A stretch of DNA of 64,000 nucleotides, from NCBI GenBank assembly GCA_005778225.1, contig SXPC01000293.1, forward strand, positions 1 to 64,000. Reading direction: 5' to 3'. This document shows positions 1 through 7,874 of the stretch, piece by piece. The notes under the pieces are model-generated. The model saw nothing but the letters and a program-made list of their open reading frames with translations, had not been told where the DNA came from and did not search any database. Source of the DNA: Planctomyces sp. (lineage in GTDB: Bacteria > Planctomycetota > Planctomycetia > Planctomycetales > Planctomycetaceae). A program made the position numbers and the translations under genes. Positions within the stretch are counted from its first letter, which is position 1. Each line of letters opens with the position of its first letter.

Positions 1-1
1 A

Positions 2-3000
2 GACTGGGTGATCGACATCGGTCCTGAAGGAGGAGCAGGCGGCGGAACGATTGTCGCCCAGGGGACCCCGGAGCAAATCGCCGCTAGTGAGATCAGCCAT
101 ACTGGACGGGCACTGAAAAGTGTTCTCCCAGCAGGACAGACACTCCTGTCTGTGAACAATTCCAAGAAGAAAGGCAAGAAGACACAGACAGGAATGTCTG
201 TGCCACTGAAGTCACTGGCCAGAGCAACGAAACCGGAGACAAACGAGCCTGCCTCTGCTCGTTGGAATCTCGGCGAGACGCAGGCCTACGATCCCTCCGT
301 CATCACGATTCGCGGGGCCAAGCAGCATAATCTGCAGAATCTTGATCTGACGATTCCGCGTGAGAAGATGTCGGTCTTCTGCGGGCCCTCGGGCTCGGGG
401 AAATCGTCGCTGGCGATGGATACGCTGTACGCCGAGGGGCAGCGCCGGTATGTCGAGTCGCTGTCGAGTTATGCCCGTCAGTTCCTGGGGCAGATGCCCA
501 AGCCCGTCGTTGAACACATTCACGGACTCTCGCCCGCGATCGCGATTGAGCAGAAGACGGTTGGCAACTCGCCACGATCGACCGTCGGAACGGTCACCGA
601 GATTTACGACTATCTGCGGATTCTCTACACGCGGCTGGGGACGATGTATTGCCCGGACTGCGATCTGCCGGTCATCCAGCATACGACCGATGAGATCGTC
701 GATCGCATTCTGGAGGATTGTGACGGGAAGAAGATCCTGGTGCTGGCTCCGATTTCCAAGGCCCATCAGCAGGATGCAGAAAAGCTCTTCCCACGCTTGA
801 AGGAGCAAGGCTTCCAGCGGGTCCGGTTGAACGGGAAGACGTACCAGATCGACGAACTCCCCAAGCTGGATCGGAAAGCGAAAACGAAGCTGGAAATTGT
901 GGTTGATCGTCTGAGTGTAACGCGGGCCATTCGCGGTCGTCTCAATGAATCGGTCGAAGTGGCCCTCGAGTATGCGGAAGGAGAAGCCTGCGTCGCGGTT
1001 GCGGATGACAAACTGGCCGAAGAGAAGTGGACGGTGCACCGCTATTCGCGTCACCTGAGTTGCCACAACTGCGGGCGAGGTTTTGAGACCCTGGTGCCGC
1101 AGAACTTTTCGTTCAACTCTCCGTTGGGGTGGTGTCCGAGTTGTCAGGGAATCGGGACCCAGGAAGGTACATCGCAGGCGGCACTCATTGGTGATCAAGA
1201 GCGAAGCCTCGCGGACGGAGCGATTATTGCGTGGCCGATGATGAAACCGGGGACGCTGTTTACGCGGATGACGCAAGTCATGGCGGCAGACCTTGGGATT
1301 CCACTCGATGTGCCATTCCGTGAACTGACGCCGACACAGCAGCGTGTTTTGCTGTATGGAGATGAGCAGCAGTGGTTCCAGCTGCCGGAGTTTTCGTTTC
1401 AGTATAAGGGACTGTACCCGGCGATCTACGAGGCGTCGCGGGTTTCGTTTGTCTGGCGTCAGAAGCTCGCGGAGATGATCGGACAGCAGACCTGTTCGAG
1501 CTGTCATGGGGCACGAATCCGCGAAGAAGCCGCTGCCGTTCGTTTTGACGGACTGACTATGGCGCAATTGACGCAGCTGCCTTTGGAGAAGACCCTTGGC
1601 AAGTTCACTGCTCTGAAGATGAACAAAGAGCAGAAGAAGATTGCGGGCGAGTTGATGGACGAAGTGAAGGGGCGTCTGAAGTTCCTCGTCGAAGTTGGCT
1701 TGGAGTACCTGACGCTGGACCGGGGAATGCCGACGCTCTCTGGCGGCGAGTCGCAGCGGATTCGACTGGCGGGGCAGTTGGGGCGTAGTCTCACGGGCGT
1801 TCTCTACGTGCTCGATGAGCCGACGATCGGACTGCACCCGCGCGACAATCACAAGCTGATCGGTGCGCTCAATCAGCTTCGCGATATTGGCAACACGGTC
1901 ATTCTGGTGGAACACGATCAGGATATCCTCACCGCAGCCGATCAACTCTATGACTTCGGGCCAGGGTCGGGTCGCTACGGTGGATCGATCGTCACGCAGG
2001 GAACGCCGAAGGAAGTCACAAAGGACAAGACATCGCTGACGGGCAACTATCTGGCAGGGCGAGAGCAGATCCCGGTACCGACGAATCGTCGGATGGGGAG
2101 TGTGTTGTCGCAGAGTGAGGTGGAAGCTGTCAGCGAAACGAAAGCGAAAAAGAAATCCAGGAAGACACAAACAGGAATGTCTGTGCCATCGGGAGAGAAT
2201 GCAACCTCGGGGGTTTCCATCTTTGAGACATCGACTCTACGGCCGGATCAATTGCCAGAGACGCCCAAGGGAGCGTGGCTGGAGTTGATCGGGGCTCGTC
2301 ACAACAACCTGCGGAATGTCGATCTGCGGATTCCTTTGGGGACATTGACCTGCATCACAGGAGTTTCGGGGTCCGGTAAGTCGTCGTTAATTCAGGACAC
2401 GCTGGCGACAGGGATTCAGCGTCGACTCAGACAGTTGAGCGAGGGGTACGGGGCATTCGATGAACTCAAGGGCCTGGGCTCGATCGATAAGCTGATCGTG
2501 GTTGACCAGAAGCCGCTGGGGACGACCCCGGCCTCCAACCCGGCGACGTACGTCGGGCTGTTTGACGAGATTCGCGAGCTGTTCAGCATTCTGCCGGAAG
2601 CGAAGATGCGCGGGTTCAAGCCGGGGCGGTTCAGTTTCAATCGCCCGGGGGGACGCTGCGAAGACTGCGAAGGAATGGGGCAGAAATGCATCGAGATGCA
2701 CTTCCTGCCGGATGTCTGGATCGAGTGTTCGACCTGTCGCGGGAAACGCTACAACCAGGAGACGCTGGCGATCAAGTTCCAGGGACGTTCGATCTCAGAC
2801 GTCCTCAACATGCCGATCAGTGAAGCGCTCAAGCTGTTTGACTCGATCCCAAAGTTGCGGGCACCGCTGAAGATTCTCGATGAAATCGGCCTGGGCTATC
2901 TGACTCTGGGGCAGTCAGCCGCCACTCTCTCGGGTGGAGAAGCACAGCGGATCAAACTGGCGGCAGAACTGTCTCGCTCCAACTACGGCAAGACGATTTA

Positions 3001-3958
3001 TTTGCTGGATGAGCCGACGACGGGGCTGCACATCAATGACATTTCCAAGTTGTTGAAGGTGCTTAATAGCCTCGTTGACCTGGGGAACACAGTCGTTGTC
3101 ATTGAGCACAATCTGGATGTCGTGAAGACGGCCGACTGGGTGGTTGATGTCGGTCCGGAAGCAGGAGCAGGAGGCGGGTATATCGTGGCGCAGGGGACGC
3201 CAGAGGATCTGGTGCAGTATGCACATGAGTACGCAGCCGGCCCCAAGGGACACCATCGATCTTACACGGCTGATCTGCTCGTACCATTCATCGAAAAGGG
3301 GACGCGTGAGGAGGCAGAGTCTCTCGACCTGAAAGCGATCACGAAGAAGCGGAGTGAGGATCGCGACTTCCGCGATATTGCCAAAGAACAGAAATCCCCC
3401 TGGCAGGTCGACGGCAGGAAATGGCATACCCAGGATCGTCTGTCGTACAACAGCAAATCGGTCCACTGGGATGGCTCTGCCTTGGAATTCGTCGTCGATT
3501 TGTTGAGTGAGTATGAAGAGCTCGCCGAGACGAACTGGAATCATCAGTCGGTCGTCGAAGTGAAAAGCCACGGCAAGGAAGGAACCTGGTTCCTGCACGC
3601 CCACACGGCTCACGAATGGCTGCTCAAGTTGTACTTCCGCGTGAAGAAGGGGACGTACACAACTGAGCAGCTTGTCAAGAAATTCCCCTGGGAGACCCTC
3701 AATGACATTGAGGAGATCCAGGCGTATTCAGGTGAGCCTCGGGTCCAGGTGCCATCCCGCAAGGGTCCCTGGCAGGAAGTCCTCTTTGCCGTTTACAAGA
3801 AAGAAGAGATCGACACGCCAGAGTTCCGGAAGTTCCTCGATAAGATGGTGAAGAATTATCTGGCAGAGAATGACCAGCAGATGCAGGGCTCGGAACTCGA
3901 ACGGGTCAAACAGGATCTCAAAAAGAAGGTTTCGCGAAAGGTGAAAGCAGCCGAGTAA
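2..3958 (+). CDS. uvrA: Tandem-duplicated excinuclease ABC subunit A (UvrA), 5' end outside window
   Basis: DNA-damage recognition ATPase of UvrABC nucleotide excision repair. The frame is open through the left edge. Counting from the in-frame GTG at 8, residues 1-40 match a UvrA C-terminal tail (GPEGGAGGG, then SHTGR). After a basic linker, a complete second UvrA follows: Walker A GPSGSGKSS about 126, a CxxC pair (CHNC/CPSC) about 352-378, signature LSGGESQ about 577, LDEPTIGLH about 603, second Walker A GVSGSGKSS about 785, second zinc module about 884-910, LSGGEAQ about 975, LDEPTTGLH about 1000. All ATPase and zinc residues look intact in this copy. About 215 residues (1100-1316), rich in Trp, Lys and Glu, extend past the normal UvrA end and are unassigned. 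The whole protein must be about twice the usual 940 aa. Two linkers contain palindromic DNA repeats. Family is certain; the tandem reading rests on the tail fragment seen here. Confidence 0.93.
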   Translation, partial: DWVIDIGPEGGAGGGTIVAQGTPEQIAASEISHTGRALKSVLPAGQTLLSVNNSKKKGKKTQTGMSVPLKSLARATKPETNEPASARWNLGETQAYDPSVITIRGAKQHNLQNLDLTIPREKMSVFCGPSGSGKSSLAMDTLYAEGQRRYVESLSSYARQFLGQMPKPVVEHIHGLSPAIAIEQKTVGNSPRSTVGTVTEIYDYLRILYTRLGTMYCPDCDLPVIQHTTDEIVDRILEDCDGKKILVLAPISKAHQQDAEKLFPRLKEQGFQRVRLNGKTYQIDELPKLDRKAKTKLEIVVDRLSVTRAIRGRLNESVEVALEYAEGEACVAVADDKLAEEKWTVHRYSRHLSCHNCGRGFETLVPQNFSFNSPLGWCPSCQGIGTQEGTSQAALIGDQERSLADGAIIAWPMMKPGTLFTRMTQVMAADLGIPLDVPFRELTPTQQRVLLYGDEQQWFQLPEFSFQYKGLYPAIYEASRVSFVWRQKLAEMIGQQTCSSCHGARIREEAAAVRFDGLTMAQLTQLPLEKTLGKFTALKMNKEQKKIAGELMDEVKGRLKFLVEVGLEYLTLDRGMPTLSGGESQRIRLAGQLGRSLTGVLYVLDEPTIGLHPRDNHKLIGALNQLRDIGNTVILVEHDQDILTAADQLYDFGPGSGRYGGSIVTQGTPKEVTKDKTSLTGNYLAGREQIPVPTNRRMGSVLSQSEVEAVSETKAKKKSRKTQTGMSVPSGENATSGVSIFETSTLRPDQLPETPKGAWLELIGARHNNLRNVDLRIPLGTLTCITGVSGSGKSSLIQDTLATGIQRRLRQLSEGYGAFDELKGLGSIDKLIVVDQKPLGTTPASNPATYVGLFDEIRELFSILPEAKMRGFKPGRFSFNRPGGRCEDCEGMGQKCIEMHFLPDVWIECSTCRGKRYNQETLAIKFQGRSISDVLNMPISEALKLFDSIPKLRAPLKILDEIGLGYLTLGQSAATLSGGEAQRIKLAAELSRSNYGKTIYLLDEPTTGLHINDISKLLKVLNSLVDLGNTVVVIEHNLDVVKTADWVVDVGPEAGAGGGYIVAQGTPEDLVQYAHEYAAGPKGHHRSYTADLLVPFIEKGTREEAESLDLKAITKKRSEDRDFRDIAKEQKSPWQVDGRKWHTQDRLSYNSKSVHWDGSALEFVVDLLSEYEELAETNWNHQSVVEVKSHGKEGTWFLHAHTAHEWLLKLYFRVKKGTYTTEQLVKKFPWETLNDIEEIQAYSGEPRVQVPSRKGPWQEVLFAVYKKEEIDTPEFRKFLDKMVKNYLAENDQQMQGSELERVKQDLKKKVSRKVKAAE
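136..205. repeat. Two small palindromic repeats inside the first UvrA linker
   Basis: Two hairpins lie in frame in the linker between the two UvrA units. The first (136-153) is ACAGACA, loop CTCC, TGTCTGT, a perfect 7-bp stem. The second (183-202) is CACAGACA, loop GGAA, TGTCTGTG, a perfect 8-bp stem. They encode related peptides (QTLLSV and QTGMSV) in the same frame. The second belongs to a 28-base unit (178-205) that recurs with one difference at 2161-2188. Confidence 0.85.
2161..2188. repeat. Third copy of the UvrA-embedded palindromic repeat
   Basis: This 28-base stretch matches 178-205 at 27 of 28 positions, with hairpin arms CACAAACA and TGTCTGTG around a GGAA loop (one mispair). It is read in the same frame (KTQTGMSVP) and falls in the linker between the two ABC halves of the second UvrA unit, just after a lysine-rich run similar to that before copy 2. 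All three copies therefore lie in inter-domain linkers. Confidence 0.85.
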
Positions 3959-3982
3959 GTTCACAAGCCAGCTGCAGAATAG

Positions 3983-4085
3983 CCATCGAGGACACAGAGA
4001 TCACAGAGAGAATGAATAAGAAAGAGTTCTGAACAACTCCTTTTCATTTCTTATCTCTGAGCCCTCTGTGAACTCTGTGGCGAAT
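3983..4085. repeat. Inverted-repeat element of the CTCTGTGAACTCTGTG type
   Basis: Downstream of uvrA, ACAGAGATCACAGAG (3994-4008) is inverted at 4064-4078 (CTCTGTGAACTCTGT), 14 of 15 positions pairing around a 55-base AT-rich spacer. The 16 bases at 4064-4079 recur exactly at 57242-57257. It could act as a terminator-like hairpin for uvrA, but the recurrence points to an interspersed element. Confidence 0.7.
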
Positions 4086-4111
4086 CTTGCTTGTGATTTA
4101 GTAAAATCTCA

Positions 4112-4149
4112 TTTGACGATTCGCACAACATCTTTTGACGATTGGCACG
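4112..4149 (+). repeat. Short direct repeat before a membrane-protein gene
   Basis: TTTGACGATTCGCAC at 4112 is repeated as TTTGACGATTGGCAC at 4134, 22 bases apart (two helical turns). A second pair, GATGTCTCGCTTT, recurs 21 bases apart just after it and encodes MSRF twice at the protein's N-terminus. Either local duplication or a two-site regulator box would explain the first pair. Confidence 0.5.
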
Positions 4150-4153
4150 CACG

Positions 4154-4663
4154 ATGTCTCGCTTTGCTTTGATGATGTCTCGCTTTCTAGTGACTTCCTG
4201 GGTAGGAGCTGCAGGAATTTTTATCTGGTTGACCGTTCTGCTGGCGATCAGCCCGGAGCTGGATTCCATCGCCAAAGACAAAGCCGCGCTCATTCGCTTT
4301 CCGGTCATTTATCAGTTCAGCTTTTATGTGCTCGTGCCTGCTTATGTTTTTCACCTCATCAGCTTTCGCGCGATGCGAGCCTGTTTCACGCGGTGGGTAA
4401 TCGCTGCGTTTACGATTCCCTTTCTGGTGATGCTCGGGACAGTCGATTATTTCAACGTCTATCTGCCGATTGCAGACATGATTGATCCGCCGGGCATGGT
4501 GCGGCCGATGCAGTTTCATGACTATCATGATGCCAGCGAGCGGATGGGTGGGATGATGTTCGTGCTGGGGCTGGTAACCGCCCTGATGTTGAACTGGCCC
4601 GTAAAGGCCGGATGTGCTTCTCCTGATAACTCGAATAACGAATACGTTCCCGGAAACGGTTGA
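4154..4663 (+). CDS. Small multi-pass membrane protein of unknown function
   Basis: About 169 aa with four hydrophobic segments (roughly residues 8-30, 52-74, 82-102 and 132-150), so an inner-membrane protein. I do not recognise a family. The N-terminus is ambiguous: ATG codons lie at 4154, 4172 and 4175, and the 21-base coding duplication (MSRF...MMSRF) suggests that the later pair may be the ancestral start. No clear ribosome binding site is visible. A hydrophilic loop (about residues 103-130) is rich in Met, Asp and His, including HDYHD, which could bind metal; that is speculation. It stands alone between the uvrA-distal repeat and the AI-2E-type permease. Confidence 0.6.
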   Translation: MSRFALMMSRFLVTSWVGAAGIFIWLTVLLAISPELDSIAKDKAALIRFPVIYQFSFYVLVPAYVFHLISFRAMRACFTRWVIAAFTIPFLVMLGTVDYFNVYLPIADMIDPPGMVRPMQFHDYHDASERMGGMMFVLGLVTALMLNWPVKAGCASPDNSNNEYVPGNG

Positions 4664-4838
4664 TGGACACTCTGGCATGGCGCGTGCATTGTAGCGGCGG
4701 TACACCAAAGAACGCGGCCGATCTCAGCGATGCGAGATGAATTGCTCGCCATCGTGACATTCTGAACGCCCGTCGTTCAGGCATGTGCTGATGGGTCGCC
4801 GCATCGTCAACAATGATCGCCAACGGAGATCCGTATCA

Positions 4839-5906
4839 ATGTTTTCACGCACAGAGTCCGTCCGACCGCTATGGGTCGTCTTATTCATTATGCTGATCAT
4901 GGCCGCGTCCGGCGTGCTCAAGCTGACGCTCGTTTTTCTGCTGCTCATCTTCGGAAGCATCCTGTTTGCCGTATTCTTACATGGCCTGGGAAAATGGCTG
5001 AGCGATTGGACAGGCTGGCCCTATCAGGCAACTTCGACAATCGTCTTACTCACGCTGCTCGTCGCGATTTTTGGCGGCGGCTATTTGATGGGCTCGAGAG
5101 TGATCGATCAGTTGTCAACGCTCTGGTCTCAGTTTGAAGCTTCCTTCGCTAAGCTCGAAGAATGGATCTCCGGTTACGAATGGGCCCAAGAATACATTCC
5201 GAAAAAAGAAGAGATGAAGGATATGGTTCAGACGGAAAAGATGGCCAACTGGCTGGCCAGCGGCGCTTCGCAGATTGGATCGACGGTGGGTCAACTGGGG
5301 ACCGTCATCGGCGGCGGGGTTCTGATGTTTGTGGTCGGAGCCTATCTGGCGCTGGAATCGAATATCTATCGAAAAGGAATGGTGAAGTTACTCCCCCCGC
5401 AACGTCGAGCAAAGGGGGGCGAAGTCATCTCCCGGTTGAACGAAACTTTGACCAACTGGATCCGCGGCCAGTTGATCTCGATGGCAATTATCGGTATCTC
5501 AACCATGATCGGCCTGTGGCTGATGGGGGTTCCGATGGCGATCACGCTAGGTGTGATTGCGGCGTTGTGCACCTTCATTCCGAACGTCGGCCCGTTCCTG
5601 GCAGCAATTCCACAATCCCTCGTTGCTGTCCAACTGGGGGGAATGGCAGTCGTGTATGTCATCATCTTCAATATTGCGTTGCAGTCCTTTGAATCGTACC
5701 TGATTACCCCTGTCGTACAAAAACAGCAGGCCAACCTTCCACCTGCGATGACGATCATGTTCCAGTTGCTGATGACTCTTTATTTCGGAATCCTGGGCGG
5801 ACTGCTCGGCGCACCGATGCTGGCTGTGCTGATCGTGCTGACGCAGGCGCTTTACGTCGAAGAGCTGGAAAAGAAGCCTGATTCCGGCGTTATCGCGAAC
5901 GCCTGA
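4839..5906 (+). CDS. AI-2E family transporter (PerM/YdiK-like permease)
   Basis: About 355 aa integral membrane protein of the AI-2E transporter/PerM family, whose members move small solutes or ions, with substrate rarely known. Hydrophobic segments lie at both ends. Between the third and fourth is a soluble stretch (roughly residues 85-140, KLEEWISGYEWAQEYIPKK), then the family core ending with SFESYLITPVVQ and a C-terminal permease half containing GILGGLLGAPMLAVL. The open frame extends to 4785, but ATG 4839 follows GGAG at 4825 by 10 bases and starts a normal family N-terminus. A hairpin (CTGAACG/CGTTCAG, 4762-4780) lies upstream. Substrate cannot be inferred here. Confidence 0.88.
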   Translation: MFSRTESVRPLWVVLFIMLIMAASGVLKLTLVFLLLIFGSILFAVFLHGLGKWLSDWTGWPYQATSTIVLLTLLVAIFGGGYLMGSRVIDQLSTLWSQFEASFAKLEEWISGYEWAQEYIPKKEEMKDMVQTEKMANWLASGASQIGSTVGQLGTVIGGGVLMFVVGAYLALESNIYRKGMVKLLPPQRRAKGGEVISRLNETLTNWIRGQLISMAIIGISTMIGLWLMGVPMAITLGVIAALCTFIPNVGPFLAAIPQSLVAVQLGGMAVVYVIIFNIALQSFESYLITPVVQKQQANLPPAMTIMFQLLMTLYFGILGGLLGAPMLAVLIVLTQALYVEELEKKPDSGVIANA

Positions 5907-5959
5907 CCAGCACATCACTGCTGAGATCATTTCCTTTACAACATAAGCAGCCTTTGATC

Positions 5960-5985
5960 CAATGGATGCGATTTAACATCCATTG
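5960..5985. promoter_or_regulatory. Perfect 9-bp inverted repeat before the DUF4038 gene
   Basis: CAATGGATG (5960-5968) and CATCCATTG (5977-5985) form a perfect inverted repeat with an 8-base spacer, ending 8 bases before the ribosome binding site GGAG (5993). No T-tract follows, so an operator or translational hairpin is as likely as a terminator for the upstream permease. Confidence 0.45.
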
Positions 5986-6002
5986 ATTCCGTGGAGACTG
6001 CC

Positions 6003-7460
6003 ATGCTGCGCTCGCTTGTTTGCCTTATGTTCGTTTTCAGTTCAGGTTTTCTGGCGGCCAACGATCTGCCGAGACTGAAGGTCAGTGAAAACGGTCGCTA
6101 CTTGCAGTACGAAGATAGCAATCCCTTCTTTTATCTGGGCGACACCTCTTGGGAGCTTTTTCATCGACTCAATCGCGAAGAAGTCGATCGCTATCTGGAA
6201 GATCGAGCCGCCAAGGGGTTCAATGTGATCCAAGCCGTCGCGCTCGCGGAAATTAACGGGCTCAATGATCCCAATGCCTACGGCCACAAGCCTCTAATCA
6301 ACCAGGACCCGACCAAGCCGGACGTCAAAGATGGCCCGGAGAATGATTACTGGGACCACGTCGATTACTGCGTGAAGAAAGCCAATTCCCTCGGCCTCTA
6401 TATCGGTTTCCTGCCGACCTGGGGCGATAAGTGGAATCTTAAATGGGCAGCGAATTCAAAGTTCAATCCAGAGATCTTCACGCCCGCCAATGCAGAGGTG
6501 TATGGGAAATGGATTGGGAGTCGTTACAAGGATGCGGGAGTGATCTGGATTCTGGGAGGTGACCGACCTGTCGAGAACGACACGCATCGCGCAATCAATA
6601 CGGCAACGGCCAAGGGAATTCGAGCAGTGGATGGCAAAGCCCATCTGATGACCTTTCACCCGAGCGGAAGTTCGTCATCCACTGATCATGTCAAAGAGGC
6701 AGACTGGCTCGATTTCCACATGATGCAATCCGGCCACGCCCGTCCGGACAAACCAAACTACGAACGCATCGCCAATGATATCCGCATCGCTCCGAACAAA
6801 CCGATTCTGGACGGAGAGCCATGCTACGAAGATCACCCGTTGCGTGGCCGCGACCATTGGGAACGTCGACTCGAGCCAGGGTTCACGTTGAAATGGTTCG
6901 ACGAATTCGACGTCCGCGTGGCAGGCTACCGCGGAGTCCTCGCCGGTGCTTGCGGCCATACCTATGGCAATCACAACATCTGGCAGATGTGGGCACCTCC
7001 CAGAGAACCAGTCACTGTTGCCAGAACGCCATGGACCGATGCACTCAAACACCCCGGCGCAACGCAGATGGGGTACCTGAAGGAATTTTTCCTCGCCCGA
7101 CCGTACTGGAAGATGACGCGGGATGACTCGCTGATCATCAAGCCCTCAGACAATGTCGAAGAACGTCCCCTCGCCGCGATCAGTCAGGATGGTGATTTTC
7201 TGGTCGCTTACCTGCCTGTCGGCGGCACGCTGAACATCGCGACCGGAAAGCTGAAGGCAGAAAAACTCCGTGGCTGGTGGTTCAATCCGCGGCAGAATAC
7301 AGCGCAGTTGATTGGAACATTCGGAAAGAAGGAAACTACTGAGTTTGTTGCGATGAGCCAAGGGCGAAACAACGATTGGGTCTTGGTCGTAGAAGATGCT
7401 TTAAAACAGTATCCGCGGCTCGGGACGACCTACAACCAGTATGAGCCGAAAATGAAGTAA
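6003..7460 (+). CDS. Secreted DUF4038 glycoside hydrolase (apiosidase-like, GH140 type)
   Basis: 485 aa from ATG 6003 with GGAG 7 bases upstream. Residues 1-19 form a signal peptide ending near LAAND, so the enzyme is exported. The body matches the DUF4038 (apiosidase-like) TIM barrel: NPFFYLGDTSWELFHRLNREE at the start, FNVIQAVALAE, GLYIGFLPTWGDKW, WILGGDRPVEN and the acid motif ILDGEPCYED. The last about 90 residues fit the usual C-terminal collagen-binding-like domain (DFLVAYLPVGG, GWWFNPR). Known members remove apiose or related sugars from plant polysaccharides; the true substrate here is unknown. No neighbouring polysaccharide genes support a locus, so it is probably a stand-alone scavenging enzyme. 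Confidence 0.88.
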   Translation: MLRSLVCLMFVFSSGFLAANDLPRLKVSENGRYLQYEDSNPFFYLGDTSWELFHRLNREEVDRYLEDRAAKGFNVIQAVALAEINGLNDPNAYGHKPLINQDPTKPDVKDGPENDYWDHVDYCVKKANSLGLYIGFLPTWGDKWNLKWAANSKFNPEIFTPANAEVYGKWIGSRYKDAGVIWILGGDRPVENDTHRAINTATAKGIRAVDGKAHLMTFHPSGSSSSTDHVKEADWLDFHMMQSGHARPDKPNYERIANDIRIAPNKPILDGEPCYEDHPLRGRDHWERRLEPGFTLKWFDEFDVRVAGYRGVLAGACGHTYGNHNIWQMWAPPREPVTVARTPWTDALKHPGATQMGYLKEFFLARPYWKMTRDDSLIIKPSDNVEERPLAAISQDGDFLVAYLPVGGTLNIATGKLKAEKLRGWWFNPRQNTAQLIGTFGKKETTEFVAMSQGRNNDWVLVVEDALKQYPRLGTTYNQYEPKMK

Positions 7461-7471
7461 TGGATGATTTA

Positions 7472-7874
7472 GGAAGGATGAAGGATGAGTCAGAGGAAAT
7501 CAGGAGCGAGAACGCTTGGTGTTTCTGACAATGGTGACAAGGATGGCAATCAGTTCGTCAACCTCTTGTCGGATTTCAACAAGCTTTGAGTGCTCAACAA
7601 TTTTGGAGTCAGCGAGAAGCTCGAGCCAGTAGCCAGTTTCGTCGAGCTCCTGCAAACCAACCTCAAGTTTGCTGATGAATTCTGCCGTCGAACGTGCTCG
7701 AAAGCCTTCGCGGTAGTGAGCTCCGACAGAAGTTCCACTTCGAAGAAGCTGTTTACCAATGACTTGAGCCGTGGTTGAATTCGGGAGAGCTGCATAAAGA
7801 CGAATGATTCGTAATGCAAAATTCTTCGTCCTCACTATGAGCTCTTGTCCCTCTGACTCATCCTTCATCCTTCC
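7472..7874. mobile_element. Candidate 403-bp element: four-helix-bundle gene between perfect 25-bp inverted repeats
   Basis: Positions 7472-7496 and 7850-7874 are an exact 25-bp inverted repeat (core GGATGAAGGATGAGTCAG). Between them is one gene, and the right arm carries that gene's start codon and first residues (MKDESE). The left arm is an inverted copy of the same sequence beyond the gene's stop. GGATGAAGG units continue into the end of the NUDIX gene. No transposase is inside and no target duplication is evident, so mobility would have to be supplied in trans or be extinct. Confidence 0.55.
7500..7868 (-). CDS. Four-helix-bundle protein (S23/23S-rRNA-IVS family)
   Basis: 122 aa, all-helical, matching the 23S rRNA intervening-sequence protein family (TIGR02436): RTKNFALRIIRLYAALP, GKQLLRSGTSVGAHYREG (the family's central motif) and a C-terminal helix with LLADSKIVE. 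Relatives are found as free genes, inside 23S rRNA intervening sequences, and as the Avd accessory subunit of diversity-generating retroelements; the positively charged bundle binds nucleic acid. No reverse transcriptase or variable repeat is nearby. The ATG at 7868 overlaps the NUDIX stop in an ATGA arrangement, so translational coupling is possible. Its first codons lie inside the 25-bp inverted repeat described above. Confidence 0.9.
   Translation of the reverse strand: MKDESEGQELIVRTKNFALRIIRLYAALPNSTTAQVIGKQLLRSGTSVGAHYREGFRARSTAEFISKLEVGLQELDETGYWLELLADSKIVEHSKLVEIRQEVDELIAILVTIVRNTKRSRS

Noticed and set aside
212-2170. 652-codon minus-strand frame within uvrA
   Set aside because: Antisense to a strongly conserved protein, Arg/Leu/Gln-rich shadow composition and no motif.
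7500-7868. Four-helix-bundle gene as an Avd subunit of a diversity-generating retroelement
   Set aside because: No reverse transcriptase, template repeat or variable repeat in the surrounding sequence.
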